From CAZKBP01 sp964551015 (GTDB lineage: Bacteria > Bacteroidota > Bacteroidia > Cytophagales > Microscillaceae), in contig CAZKBP010000007.1 of NCBI GenBank assembly GCA_964551015.1, positions 186,001-250,000 on the forward strand: DNA of 64,000 nucleotides. Direction: 5' to 3'. This document shows, in pieces, positions 9,552 to 18,245 of the stretch (position 1 is its first letter; each line of letters starts with the position of its first letter). Both the position numbers and the translations under genes were made by a program. The notes beneath the pieces are model-generated. The model was given only the letters and a program-made list of their open reading frames with translations, searched no databases and had not been told where the DNA came from.

Positions 9552-10370
9552 CTACAGCCAATCCGTCATCGAGCGTTCTATTTTCCAGAAATAAAACAAG
9601 CTAGAAATAAAGATAAGCCAAGCCACCCCGAAGGAAAGCCAAGCCTGAACAGGAAAATCTGTGCCCAGTAGTGCCCATCGGGTTCCTTCAATCACGCCTG
9701 CCATGGGGTTCAAAAAATACATCCACTGAAATCGTTCAGGAATCAGACCGGACGGGTAGATAACCGGTGAAACATAGAGGCCAATTTGTAAGATGAAATT
9801 AGAAAGTGGCTGCAAATCGCGGAAGCGAACCACCAGCGCACTGAGCCAAATTCCAACGCCCCAAGCACTGATAAGTAAATGGAGCAAAATAAAGGGTAAA
9901 AAAGCCAGATGACTGCTTGGAAATATTTGGTAATAAAGAAAAAGTAGGAAGAGTAAGAGAAGATTCACCCCCAAATCTACCAAACCTACCAAAGCTTGAG
10001 ACAGAGGCAGGATTAATCTTGGGAAATAAATTTTTGTGGATAAACTCTGCATGGTCACGGCCATCCCTGCGCCTCTTGCGATCATGAACGCCCAATAGCT
10101 CCAAATCCAGAGGCCACTGAAAGCAAAAAGCGGATAAGGTACACCACCACTATCTACCCGCACGGCTTGCCCAAAAATAAAACTAAATATCAAGAGGGTA
10201 ATCACAGGTTGGAAAACCACCCAGGCTAAGCCCAAGAAAGTTTGTACATATCGGCCTTTCAGATCACGGTAAGCGAGTATCCATAAGACTTCCCGGTGCT
10301 GGTACAGCTCCTGCCACCGTTTATGCAAACTAACACGTTGCTTGGCCTTGATGATCATTTTCTCCTTCAC
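9552..10370 (-). CDS. ABC-2 type transporter permease, polysaccharide export (Wzm/TagG-like)
   Basis: A 272-residue inner-membrane protein with an N-terminal cytoplasmic amphipathic segment (REVLWILAYRDLKGRY) followed by six predicted helices, the layout of ABC-2 permeases that export O-antigen, capsule or teichoic acid precursors. The conserved stretch TFLGLAWVVFQPV and the region PVIYPSGLIPERFQWMYFLNPM are typical of the Wzm/TagG family. No ATP-binding partner lies next to it in this window; 10,371-10,465 contains no gene, and the partner must be elsewhere. It follows ispF on the same strand with a 95-base gap. Confidence 0.88.
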   Translation of the reverse strand: MKEKMIIKAKQRVSLHKRWQELYQHREVLWILAYRDLKGRYVQTFLGLAWVVFQPVITLLIFSFIFGQAVRVDSGGVPYPLFAFSGLWIWSYWAFMIARGAGMAVTMQSLSTKIYFPRLILPLSQALVGLVDLGVNLLLLFLLFLYYQIFPSSHLAFLPFILLHLLISAWGVGIWLSALVVRFRDLQPLSNFILQIGLYVSPVIYPSGLIPERFQWMYFLNPMAGVIEGTRWALLGTDFPVQAWLSFGVAWLIFISSLFYFWKIERSMTDWL

Positions 10371-10465
10371 TGAGAAGCATATTTTAAATACTTAGACCAC
10401 ATCATACCACCGAGAAAGACCGAGACAATCCGCTGAAAGAGAGACCATTCACCTCGCACCTCTAT

Positions 10466-10954
10466 TTAAGACGGACGATAAATCAGTGCCACCGCGTAAG
10501 CCGAGACACCTTCCTCGCGACCCACGAAGCCTAGTTTTTCCGTGGTTGTCGCTTTAATAGAGATATCTTCTTCGGGGATTTGCATTACATCGGCCAAGCA
10601 GGTTTTCATGGCAGGAATATGAGGATTGATTTTAGGAATTTGTAAACAAATGGTCGCGTCTACATTGGATATTTCATACTTGGCTTCTCTTACCAATTTC
10701 ATCACTTCTTTGAGCAAAATTTTACTATCAATGCCTTTGTATTGAGGGTCTTTGTCTGAGAAATGGAAGCCAATATCTCGCAGATTAGCTGCACCAAGGA
10801 GTGCATCGCAAATGGTATGAATCAATACGTCCGCATCCGAATGCCCTACGGCTCCGTGGGTATGTGGAATTTGGATGCCTCCCAGCCAAAAGGCTTGTCC
10901 TGCCTCTAGGCGATGTACATCGTAGCCCTGCCCTACTCGATATTTCATAATCAA
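10466..10954 (-). CDS. ispF: 2-C-methyl-D-erythritol 2,4-cyclodiphosphate synthase
   Basis: This 162-residue enzyme carries out the cyclisation step of the non-mevalonate (MEP) isoprenoid pathway, so the organism uses MEP rather than mevalonate for at least part of its isoprenoids. The zinc ligands are visible in GYDVHRL (Asp and His) and in HSDADVLIHT (His), and DIGFHFSD and the C-terminal TTTEKLGFVGR motif complete the family signature. Length matches E. coli IspF (159). The start may be at the second Met (MKYRVGQG). It is 19 bases downstream of the M16 peptidase gene, probably the same transcript. Confidence 0.96.
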   Translation of the reverse strand: MIMKYRVGQGYDVHRLEAGQAFWLGGIQIPHTHGAVGHSDADVLIHTICDALLGAANLRDIGFHFSDKDPQYKGIDSKILLKEVMKLVREAKYEISNVDATICLQIPKINPHIPAMKTCLADVMQIPEEDISIKATTTEKLGFVGREEGVSAYAVALIYRPS

Positions 10955-10973
10955 ATGGTTTGAGATTCGGTCA

Positions 10974-12212
10974 TTAAGCTTTTTTACGATAATAAAGAGT
11001 GGAGCTATTTGCTGGCCTTAATATTTGCTGAGCAGCACTTTGGATATCTGCTAGTTGCACAGACTGTATGCGTTCAGACTCGGTATTCACCCGTTCGGGT
11101 TGCCCTTGCGCCGCATTGAAGGCCAAGTTGACCGCTCGATTGAGCAACTCCACTTCTGAAAAGACCAGATAAGATTCAGCTTTGTTCTTCACTTTTTCCA
11201 ATTCGCTTGCTTGTACACCCTCGGTTTGTATCTCGGTGATAATCTCTTGGACGGCTTGCTCGGCCTCTTCTAGCTTTTGTCCGGGCTGTAAATTGCCTTG
11301 GATAACCAGCAAGCCCGGATCAACTGAGCCAGTCATATAAGTACTAATTGCATTGAAAACACGCTGCTCCTTTACTAAGCGATTATACAAACGAGAAGAT
11401 TTGCCCCTACCCAAAATATCTCCTAGCAAATCAACCGCATGGTAATCTCGGTCTAGGCGCCCAGGCATATGATAAACTTGATAAAAGGCATCTAGGGGTA
11501 CCTCGGCCTCGGCCTCCTCGAATCGAGCTGTTTGTTGGGGAGGCTCGCTAGGTAAATCTCTGTGATATTTTTCTCCCGAAGGAATAGACCCAAACCATTT
11601 CTCCGCCAATTGCTTCACAAACTCCAAACTTGTATCGCCAATGACCACCAACACCGCATTACTAGGTCGGTAATATTTGTAGAAAAAACCCTGTACATCT
11701 TCTAAGTCTGCTCGCTCAATATGCGAAATATCTTTGCCGATTGTTGCCCAGCGATAAGGATGCACCTTGTAGGCCAAGGGTCTTAGGCGTAGCCAAATAT
11801 CTCCGTAGGGCTGATTGAGATAGCGTTGTTTAAACTCTTCTATGACTACTTTTTTCTCGGAGATCAGTACTTCCTCCTGCCAATCTAACCCCAGCATCCG
11901 ATCCGACTCTAGCCAAAAAGCAGTCTCTAGATTTACCACAGGTAAGGTCAGATAGTAATTGGTAATATCAGGTGAAGTAAAGGCATTGTTCTCCCCTCCT
12001 ACTTGTTGCAAGGGTTTATCATAGTTCGGGATATGCTTGGAGCCTCGGAACATCAGATGCTCGAAAAGGTGGGCAAAGCCGGTTTTTTCCTCGTGTTCGT
12101 CTTTGGAACCTACATTATAAAGTACATTCACTACGGCAATGGGTGTGTTATGATCTTCTTGAAAATAAACCTGCAAACCATTGTCAAGTGTAAAATGCTG
12201 AAATTCTATCAT
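10974..12212 (-). CDS. M16 family zinc metallopeptidase (active-subunit type)
   Basis: A 412-residue pitrilysin-family protease. The inverted zinc motif HLFEHLMF (HxxEH, near residue 47) and the downstream zinc ligand glutamate in KKVVIEEFKQRYLN are present, so it is the catalytic type. The C-terminal half has the usual second M16 domain (DLLGDILGRGKSSRLYNRLVKEQ). There is no obvious signal peptide, unlike many Bacteroidota M16 proteins. The inactive partner commonly encoded next door is absent. It leads a probable operon with ispF. Confidence 0.92.
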   Translation of the reverse strand: MIEFQHFTLDNGLQVYFQEDHNTPIAVVNVLYNVGSKDEHEEKTGFAHLFEHLMFRGSKHIPNYDKPLQQVGGENNAFTSPDITNYYLTLPVVNLETAFWLESDRMLGLDWQEEVLISEKKVVIEEFKQRYLNQPYGDIWLRLRPLAYKVHPYRWATIGKDISHIERADLEDVQGFFYKYYRPSNAVLVVIGDTSLEFVKQLAEKWFGSIPSGEKYHRDLPSEPPQQTARFEEAEAEVPLDAFYQVYHMPGRLDRDYHAVDLLGDILGRGKSSRLYNRLVKEQRVFNAISTYMTGSVDPGLLVIQGNLQPGQKLEEAEQAVQEIITEIQTEGVQASELEKVKNKAESYLVFSEVELLNRAVNLAFNAAQGQPERVNTESERIQSVQLADIQSAAQQILRPANSSTLYYRKKA

Positions 12213-12383
12213 TCTATCTGTGTGTATCTTTCAAAAAAAATATGCAAAGCTCGCAAAGACGGTTCGAGTTTTATCCACAAATGAACCTCGAGCTATCTCT
12301 TAGCCTTCTACAAAATTAAGAAAACCTATGCAATCCGACTGGATATCGTGTTTTTTTATCCAAAATAATCAAGAGAATAATTT

Positions 12384-12516
12384 TAGCTTTACAGAATTTT
12401 GCGCTGAGGCAACAGCATTCTGCTTTGCGGGAACCCTAAATCAGCGCGACAAGACGCTAAAACCTGATTAATCTCAGGATTATTTGTAATTTACCATTTC
12501 AAAGAATCAAAAATTT
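12384..12516 (+). promoter_or_regulatory. Leader of the E1 dehydrogenase gene with -7-like box and dyad
   Basis: This leader belongs to the 304-base divergent gap between the M16 peptidase and E1 genes. TAGCTTTA at 12384-12391 matches the Bacteroidota -7 consensus in 7 of 8 positions. Downstream, GCGCTGA (12401-12407) and TCAGCGC (12441-12447) form a perfect seven-base inverted repeat around 33 bases, inside the predicted leader. It could be a folded leader or a binding site; I cannot assign it to a known riboswitch. Confidence 0.3.
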
Positions 12517-14526
12517 ATGCAAAAAACCTCTCCAAGTCCTTTTCTCGAGTACAATCGCTACAATTACAGCGATAAACAACTCGTCCAGCTCTATTATGCA
12601 CTCGTGCGCCCCAGATTAATTGAAGAAAAAATGCTGGTCCTGCTCCGCCAAGGCAAAATTAGCAAATGGTTTTCGGGCATTGGGCAGGAGGCCATCGCCG
12701 TGGGGGCTACGATGGCTTTACAAGATGATGAATATATTTTCCCACTACATCGCAATTTGGGAGTATTTACCAGTAGAGATGTTCCTTTGCGACAGTTATT
12801 TACCCAGTTCCAAGGTAAGCCGTCGGGATTTACCCAAGGGCGTGACCGCTCTTTTCATTTTGGGAGTCAGGCACATCACATTGTGGGCATGATTTCGCAC
12901 TTGGGGCCGCAACTTTCTCTGGCCGATGGCGTGGCCTTGGCTCATCGTTTGGAGGGCGAAAAGAAAGTAACTTTGGCTTTTAGTGGAGACGGAGGCACCA
13001 GCGAAGGTGAGTTTCACGAAGCACTCAACGTAGCGGCGGTTTGGGATTTGCCCGTGATTTTTTTGGTTGAAAATAATGGTTATGCGCTTTCCACGCCTAA
13101 TTACGAGCAGTTCAAGTGTAAGCACTTGGCCCACAAAGGGATGGGCTACGGGATAGAAGCCCTTCAAATACCTGGGAATAATCTTTTGGAAGTCTACCAC
13201 ACGATCCGAAATTTGGCCAGCGATCTCAGGCTCAATCCAAGACCTATCTTGGTAGAAGCTTTGACCTTTCGGATGCGGGGGCACGAAGAAGCTTCGGGTA
13301 CGAAATATGTTCCTCCCCAGCTACTCGAGGAATGGGGCATGAAAGATCCTGTGGGTAATTACGAGCGTTATCTGCTCCAGCATCGCATTGCTACCCCCAA
13401 AATGGTAGCGGCCTATAAAGAAAGTGTTAAGGAAGAAATTGACCGTGCCTTACTGGACGCCTTCGAGGAGGAGGCTCCCCAGGCTCATACTGAGAAAGAA
13501 CTCGGAGACGTTTATTATCCTTTCCAAGCACCTGCACAGCCTCCGCAAAGCCCTCAGGTGAGTAATAAGCGTTTTATCGACGCGATTTCGGATGGTTTGA
13601 GGCAGAGTTTGGAAAGGTTTCCCCAATCGGTATTCATGGGACAGGATGTAGCCGAGTACGGAGGCGTTTTCAAGATCAGTCAGGGCTTGGTGGATCAGTT
13701 TGGCAGGCACAGGATCCGCAATACGCCCCTTTGTGAATCGGCCATCGTAGGGATCGGTCTGGGACTTTCTATCCGAGGTTATAAGTCTATTATAGAAATG
13801 CAGTTTGCCGATTTTGTGAGTTGTGGCTTCAACCAAATCGTGAATAATTTGGCTAAAATTCATTATCGCTGGGGGCAAAATGCGGACGTAGTGATCCGAA
13901 TGCCCACGGGGGCGGGCGTAGGAGCCGGCCCTTTTCATTCTCAATCCAATGAGGCTTGGTTTTTCCATACTCCAGGCTTGAAGATCGCCTACCCATCTAG
14001 CCCTTACGATGCAAAGGGCTTGCTCAATGCCGCCATTGAAGATCCTAATCCCGTGCTTTACTTCGAGCATAAACTACTTTACCGATCTTTACAAGAAGAA
14101 ATTCCAGATGAATATTATACGCTACCTTTTGGGCAGGCAAAACTGGAATTGGCGGGCGATGAGGTGTCTATCATTACTTACGGCTTGGGGGTGCACTGGG
14201 CCAGAGAGGTTGTGGAAGAAATGGGCTGGGTAGACCGCGTAGATATTCTTGATCTCAGAACGCTAATGCCTTGGGATCAAGAAAGTGTAAAAGCCAGTAT
14301 CGAGCGCACGGGGCGAGCATTGATTTTGCACGAGGATTGCCTGACTGGAGGTATTGGGGCAGAAATTGCCGCCTGGATTGGAGAACATTGTTTTCAACTG
14401 CTAGATGCGCCCGTATTGAGAGAAGCCGCTCTAGATACGCCTGTTCCTTTTGCTCATGCTTTGGAGCAAAACTTTCTGCCCAAAGCGCGTTTAAAAGAGA
14501 AACTGAACTTTTTACTAAATTTTTGA
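12517..14526 (+). CDS. 2-oxoacid dehydrogenase E1 component, alpha-beta fusion
   Basis: A 669-residue fusion of the E1 alpha and E1 beta chains of a thiamine-diphosphate dependent 2-oxoacid dehydrogenase (branched-chain type most likely). The alpha part (about 1-330) has the ThDP motif GDGGTSEGEFHEALN ending in VENNGYALSTP, preceded by the RGHEEASG region expected of branched-chain E1 alpha being further on. The beta part (about 345-669) has MGQDVAEYGGVFK, PLCESAIVGIGLGLS and VRMPTGAGVGAGPFHSQ-like segments. It oxidatively decarboxylates a 2-oxoacid and passes the acyl group to an E2 lipoyl enzyme, which is not in this window. Fused E1 of this kind is common in Bacteroidota. Confidence 0.92.
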   Translation: MQKTSPSPFLEYNRYNYSDKQLVQLYYALVRPRLIEEKMLVLLRQGKISKWFSGIGQEAIAVGATMALQDDEYIFPLHRNLGVFTSRDVPLRQLFTQFQGKPSGFTQGRDRSFHFGSQAHHIVGMISHLGPQLSLADGVALAHRLEGEKKVTLAFSGDGGTSEGEFHEALNVAAVWDLPVIFLVENNGYALSTPNYEQFKCKHLAHKGMGYGIEALQIPGNNLLEVYHTIRNLASDLRLNPRPILVEALTFRMRGHEEASGTKYVPPQLLEEWGMKDPVGNYERYLLQHRIATPKMVAAYKESVKEEIDRALLDAFEEEAPQAHTEKELGDVYYPFQAPAQPPQSPQVSNKRFIDAISDGLRQSLERFPQSVFMGQDVAEYGGVFKISQGLVDQFGRHRIRNTPLCESAIVGIGLGLSIRGYKSIIEMQFADFVSCGFNQIVNNLAKIHYRWGQNADVVIRMPTGAGVGAGPFHSQSNEAWFFHTPGLKIAYPSSPYDAKGLLNAAIEDPNPVLYFEHKLLYRSLQEEIPDEYYTLPFGQAKLELAGDEVSIITYGLGVHWAREVVEEMGWVDRVDILDLRTLMPWDQESVKASIERTGRALILHEDCLTGGIGAEIAAWIGEHCFQLLDAPVLREAALDTPVPFAHALEQNFLPKARLKEKLNFLLNF

Positions 14527-14653
14527 TTTTTTGCGATAAATTTTGTTCATTAATTACACGAGTATACAAAGAAATCCCATTGTATATAACTCATCACCAA
14601 CCGATGCGTTGATATAATAAAGCATTTAACCTAAGAACCAAAACCTAATTTAC

Positions 14654-14986
14654 ATGCCCTCACGTCAAAACACCTACACATACCTACTACTGCTTTCCAT
14701 CGCCCTGATCAGCTTTTCTTCTTGTAGTAAACGTGCTCAATGCCCTGCCTACATGGACGCCAGCCAAGGAACACTGAGCTTGCAAGATACAGAATCTATG
14801 ACGCCTCAGGAGGTACAGAAGCAAAGCCAGAAATTGCTCAACTCCCAAGATTATTATATTCAAGTAAAGAGAAGCAAGCGCACGGGTCTGGTCAAAAAGC
14901 GTAAAAAGGTAAAAAAAGGTAAAAATATCACGAAAAAACATAAAGGCTTTAAGACAGACCCTCGTACCTTGAAAGGAATCAAATAA
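14654..14986 (+). CDS. Small lysine-rich lipoprotein, unknown function
   Basis: A 110-residue protein with a lipoprotein signal (hydrophobic stretch then FSSC at about residue 24). The mature part begins with a Cys-containing segment (CPAYMDAS), and the last 40 residues are very basic, rich in Lys runs (KKRKKVKKGKNITKK). Conserved small lipoproteins of this kind with a CPAY motif are familiar from Bacteroidota, but I do not know a function. It is followed 38 bases later by another very basic secreted protein, so the two may act together at the cell envelope. Confidence 0.65.
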   Translation: MPSRQNTYTYLLLLSIALISFSSCSKRAQCPAYMDASQGTLSLQDTESMTPQEVQKQSQKLLNSQDYYIQVKRSKRTGLVKKRKKVKKGKNITKKHKGFKTDPRTLKGIK

Positions 14987-15024
14987 GCCCTGTCCTTACT
15001 TAACCACCCGCTAAAAGAAAGACC

Positions 15025-15879
15025 ATGATGAATATAGCTTACCCCAGAAAAGATTCAATTACTCGCCCCAAACTCACCCGATGGTGCTTGTTTCTCTTTT
15101 GCTGTCTACTCGGCTTGGGCACGCTCCAAGCACAGAATAAAGTCAAGCAAAAAGATGCTGACCAAGCCAAAGAAAAAAAACAGCAAAACAATAGCAATGC
15201 AAGTAACTATCGCGGAAGCAACTACGAAAAATCTAAAACCTATCAAGGCACAGGACGCGACCTCGTACAGCGAGTAAGACGCATTAAAACAAAAAAAGAC
15301 TTAGGTGATGATGCGAGTATGCGTGCTAGCTTCATCAGTAATCAGAAGTTTGTAGACCCCTCCCGACAAAGAGCGAAAAACAGCCTCAAGAGCAGTAGCT
15401 ACGCAGGCAATATCTCGGCCAGAAAACAGAGAATACGTCAGCGAAGAAATCGCGATAAAGAAAAGGAAATCGCTGCTTTCTCGGGCAATATCCGTTACGT
15501 AAATACTGCCAAACAAAGAGCTAAAAAGTCTCGCAAAATTGCTAGCTTCATGGGTGCCAATCCCATCCGCGTACGCAAAAAACCCCGAGGTGCGCTCGTT
15601 TCTTCTTACCGAGGTGCTCCTAACCGTAACCGCAAAGTGGCTAGCTACGATCGTGGTAAGCTCAAATCTGGTCGTAAGGTAAAGCGTTCTGAACTGCCCA
15701 ACTATCAGAAAGTCAAGCCGACCAAGAAGAAATATGATTCACGTGAAACCAAAATGTGGCTTGACGGAGGAGATACGCTTCCTAAACGAGCCGATCGTGA
15801 ATTACCCAAAACCAAAAAGAAAAAGCGGAAGAAAAAAGCCGAGAATGAAGCTCCCGAAGAAGAAGGCCAAGAATACTAA
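15025..15879 (+). CDS. Secreted, highly basic repeat protein, unknown function
   Basis: A 284-residue protein with a signal peptide ending near LGTLQAQ (about residue 37). The mature part is dominated by Lys, Arg, Asn and Ser. It carries about five spaced copies of a short aromatic-glycine motif: SSYAGNI, AAFSGNI, ASFMGAN, SSYRGAP and ASYDRG, each about 20-35 residues apart and linked by Arg/Lys-rich stretches. The C-terminus changes to acidic (EAPEEEGQEY). It looks disordered and could bind a polyanion such as surface polysaccharide or nucleic acid, but this is inference. It follows the small basic lipoprotein by 38 bases. Confidence 0.65.
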   Translation: MMNIAYPRKDSITRPKLTRWCLFLFCCLLGLGTLQAQNKVKQKDADQAKEKKQQNNSNASNYRGSNYEKSKTYQGTGRDLVQRVRRIKTKKDLGDDASMRASFISNQKFVDPSRQRAKNSLKSSSYAGNISARKQRIRQRRNRDKEKEIAAFSGNIRYVNTAKQRAKKSRKIASFMGANPIRVRKKPRGALVSSYRGAPNRNRKVASYDRGKLKSGRKVKRSELPNYQKVKPTKKKYDSRETKMWLDGGDTLPKRADRELPKTKKKKRKKKAENEAPEEEGQEY

Positions 15880-16007
15880 AATCATAACGCGATTCCGTCC
15901 TCTCTTCATCTTACTTAATGCCGGATGGAAAGATGGAAAAAAATCATCACGAATCTATTCAGAAATTCTACTGGCTAGTGCTGGTAGAGTTTCTTTTTTT
16001 GTAAATA

Positions 16008-16024
16008 ATGGGATGGATATTGCA
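16008..16024 (+). promoter_or_regulatory. Putative sigma-54 promoter of the SiaB-like gene
   Basis: ATGGGATGGATATTGCA matches the -24/-12 consensus with GG and GC at exactly the required spacing and an intact TTGCA. The predicted start would be about 70 bases before the ATG at 16105. It is one of several such sites in this window. Confidence 0.55.
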
Positions 16025-16104
16025 CATATCATATAATTATCCAGAGATTTTGATAAATTTGGAAAACATCCACCTAATCAAATGATGTCATAACCCCAAT
16101 CTAT

Positions 16105-16653
16105 ATGAAACTGACCCACCTCGACCATCTCAGGGCCTTGATGGCAGTTCAGAATCCGATCATGCAATATCAACGAGCCTTCAACCAGGAATTCATCTTA
16201 GAGGTGCTGGCTCAATTGGAGCGATTCATGCAAAATCAAGGAGAGAGACTTCGTACTATTCGCAAGGCTTTTAATATTATTACCGAATCCTTACAAAATG
16301 TGGCGAAGTATACCGATCAGCTAGAGGCTGCCGATAGCCTCCCTATCTTCGTGATGGATCAACAAAGAGATCGCTATTTGATCGCCTCTGGCAACCTGGT
16401 CCACCGAAGTAAAGTAGTTCCTCTCAAGAAAAGACTGGATCAAATCAATAATCTCGATCGCAACGGTATCCAACAAGCCTACCTCCAAGTGATTAGAAAA
16501 AATATGATGAACCCCCTGCGAGAGAAAAATCGTGCGGGTCTGGGGCTGATTGAGATTGCTCGCAAGTCTCAAAACAAATTACGCTATCAGTTTCTCCCTT
16601 ACGGGAAAGATTATTATTATTTTCTGCTCGTCGCCACGATTTCCAAGTCCTGA
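16105..16653 (+). CDS. SiaB-type protein kinase (DUF6272), GHKL fold
   Basis: A 182-residue cytoplasmic protein matching the SiaB/DUF6272 family in size and motifs. An N-box-like ITESLQNVAKY (about residues 55-65) and a glycine box NRAGLGLIEIARKSQ (about 145-160) are the remains of a GHKL ATP-binding fold. In Pseudomonas SiaB phosphorylates the regulator SiaC, opposed by the PP2C phosphatase SiaA. Here a SpoIIE-type PP2C lies in the neighbouring gas vesicle operon, but no SiaC (DUF1987) gene is seen. It is convergent with the gvpK end of that operon and preceded by a sigma-54-like promoter, so I infer a role in the same regulation. Confidence 0.72.
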   Translation: MKLTHLDHLRALMAVQNPIMQYQRAFNQEFILEVLAQLERFMQNQGERLRTIRKAFNIITESLQNVAKYTDQLEAADSLPIFVMDQQRDRYLIASGNLVHRSKVVPLKKRLDQINNLDRNGIQQAYLQVIRKNMMNPLREKNRAGLGLIEIARKSQNKLRYQFLPYGKDYYYFLLVATISKS

Positions 16654-16768
16654 AGAGAGAGCGATCTGTTCGCAACAATTGACTTTTTGTACAAGAAATT
16701 GAAGCATAGAACGGACGTTGCTTCACAAGCCATAGATGATCTTCTGCCCAGAGAGGGGCACGATTCGA

Positions 16769-17107
16769 TCAAGATATGTCCTGAATTTGCCCCAGATCTA
16801 ATTTGAGATCTTCATCACTCAGGTGGAAATGTGCTTTAAGTTCTTCCATCTTTTCTTCTAGGCGCATCAGGGTGAGTCCGAGCCTTTCTAGCTCCTCTTC
16901 TGAGAGGGTTTCGTGTTCCATCTTGCGCATGGCTTGTTTCTCGATCAGCTCTCGGATTACCTCTACCAAGCCCAAGACTAATTTGACCAGGCCGTTTTCT
17001 ACATTCTCGGGGTTAGCCTCGATTCTTTGTATTTTTTGCTTAGATACACGATTGGCTTCTACCAGAAAAGCTTTCCAATCGTTTGATTCTATTTTGTTGG
17101 AGGACAT
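16769..17107 (-). CDS. gvpK: Gas vesicle protein GvpK
   Basis: A 112-residue accessory protein needed for gas vesicle formation. The family core is clear: ANPENVENGLVKLVLGLVE, then RELIEKQAMRKME, then LEELERLGLTLMRLEEKMEEL-like helices and the acidic end HLSDEDLKLDLG. I chose the ATG at 17107 because the 10 extra residues from the upstream ATG at 17134 (MNQTKLLFHM) do not resemble the family. It is the last gene of the minus-strand gvp operon (20 kb to 16.8 kb), 103 bases after the preceding GvpF/L gene, and is convergent with the SiaB-like gene. Confidence 0.93.
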   Translation of the reverse strand: MSSNKIESNDWKAFLVEANRVSKQKIQRIEANPENVENGLVKLVLGLVEVIRELIEKQAMRKMEHETLSEEELERLGLTLMRLEEKMEELKAHFHLSDEDLKLDLGQIQDIS

Positions 17108-17210
17108 ATGAAAAAGAAGTTTAGTTTGGTTCAATTCTCAGGAGAATAGTAAGCAATTGTTCAAAATTTTTAATAAAAAGCTACTTTCCTAAATTACCTT
17201 GTGCTTATAG

Positions 17211-17960
17211 TTAAATTTTTAAATCCACGAAGTGATAAGGAGCCCAAGGGCCACTGAGCAAAAATCTGAGCTCTTTTCTTTGCGCTTGAATGGCTCGATA
17301 TTGCTCGCAAAAAGAAGCCACGCGAGAGCGATCTATTAAATAATGTGCATTCAAGAGCAACTGCGGATTGGGAAGAATTTGTAGCTGGCTGCGTGTACTC
17401 AATTTAGCCAAAGGGAAATTCAATTCACGCACGAGTGTTTCGGCCATTTGCTGAGTCAGTTGTTTTTGTTGATAAGCTTTGAATTTTTCCTGAAGGTATC
17501 GCCGAGCCGGAGAATCTGTATCTTGCCTTTCTGGTGGCAGGGTCTGGTTTGGAGATGACTGATCGGCAAGCGGTGGATTCCAGATGATTTTGAGACCATA
17601 TTCTACCTGTTGATTTATTTCATCAAAAAGGGACAGCAAACGCTGGTATTGCGCATTCAAAATATTTTCCAAAGCATTTACATCTTTCATATAGCTTAGA
17701 AAGCGAAAGGGAATGACGGTGTATTCCTGCAAGAAGTGATCTAAGACCTGATCGTGAACAAGAGCCGGGTGTGACTGTGTAGCCTCTTCCTCAAGATCAG
17801 TAAGTGATTTTTTTAGGGCTTGGATGGAGACGATTGGGCTCTTAATCACGACCACATCTCGGTAAGGATGGAGCTGAACTGGTTCCCCGCCCACACCGAA
17901 AGGGAGTACTGATGGTTGATGATCTGGCTTAATCAAGCCATAGAGATAAATCATAGGCAT
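17211..17960 (-). CDS. GvpF/GvpL family gas vesicle protein, third paralog
   Basis: A 249-residue member of the GvpF/L family, recognised by the opening IYLYGLIKP, the central helix with DHFLQEYTVIPFRF (the family's leucine/Pro-Phe-Arg-Phe segment near residue 75) and the end GPWAPYHFVDL. GvpF/L proteins bind GvpA and help start vesicle assembly. This copy has a Pro/Gln/Ser-rich insertion around residue 130-145 compared with the other two. It starts 3 bases after the stop of the small GvpA-family gene, so the two are translationally coupled. Confidence 0.88.
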   Translation of the reverse strand: MPMIYLYGLIKPDHQPSVLPFGVGGEPVQLHPYRDVVVIKSPIVSIQALKKSLTDLEEEATQSHPALVHDQVLDHFLQEYTVIPFRFLSYMKDVNALENILNAQYQRLLSLFDEINQQVEYGLKIIWNPPLADQSSPNQTLPPERQDTDSPARRYLQEKFKAYQQKQLTQQMAETLVRELNFPLAKLSTRSQLQILPNPQLLLNAHYLIDRSRVASFCEQYRAIQAQRKELRFLLSGPWAPYHFVDLKI

Positions 17961-17963
17961 GAC

Positions 17964-18188
17964 TCAAGCGCTCAATGGATCGTTACTGTCTGGTAATTTT
18001 TCCTGAGGCAAGTTTTCTAGATTATCTACGGAGGTCAGCAACACACGAAGCCCCACGTAAATTAAATCTATATCTGCCACCGAAATGATAATATCACCGC
18101 TGATGACCACACCTTGGTGCAGTACCCGATCCAATACTTCGGATAAGCTTACCTGTTCTTTATAATAGGAGTCTGTCTCTTGATCCAT
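17964..18188 (-). CDS. GvpA-family minor gas vesicle protein (M/S type)
   Basis: A 74-residue protein with the GvpA fold: VSLSEVLDRVLHQGVVISGD followed by IIISVADIDLIYVGLRVLLTS-like beta strands and helix. The sequence VVISGDIIISVADIDLIYVGL departs from the structural GvpA at 30 kb and is closest to the minor paralogs called GvpM or GvpS, believed to help nucleate the vesicle. It lies between two GvpF/L genes, an arrangement known from other gvp clusters. The short C-terminal tail is acidic and Pro/Asp-rich. Confidence 0.88.
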   Translation of the reverse strand: MDQETDSYYKEQVSLSEVLDRVLHQGVVISGDIIISVADIDLIYVGLRVLLTSVDNLENLPQEKLPDSNDPLSA

Positions 18189-18245
18189 ATCGAGTGGTTC
18201 TTTGTAGATGATGATTGGTTGATTTTTTGTTTTCAGCTAGCAGGT

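Noticed and set aside
9400..9594. Short open frame after rimK
   Set aside because: Its 64-residue product overlaps the stop of the permease gene on the other strand and shows no family features; likely chance.
13450..14070. Long minus-strand frame within the E1 gene
   Set aside because: It is antisense to a well-supported plus-strand enzyme and lacks family features.
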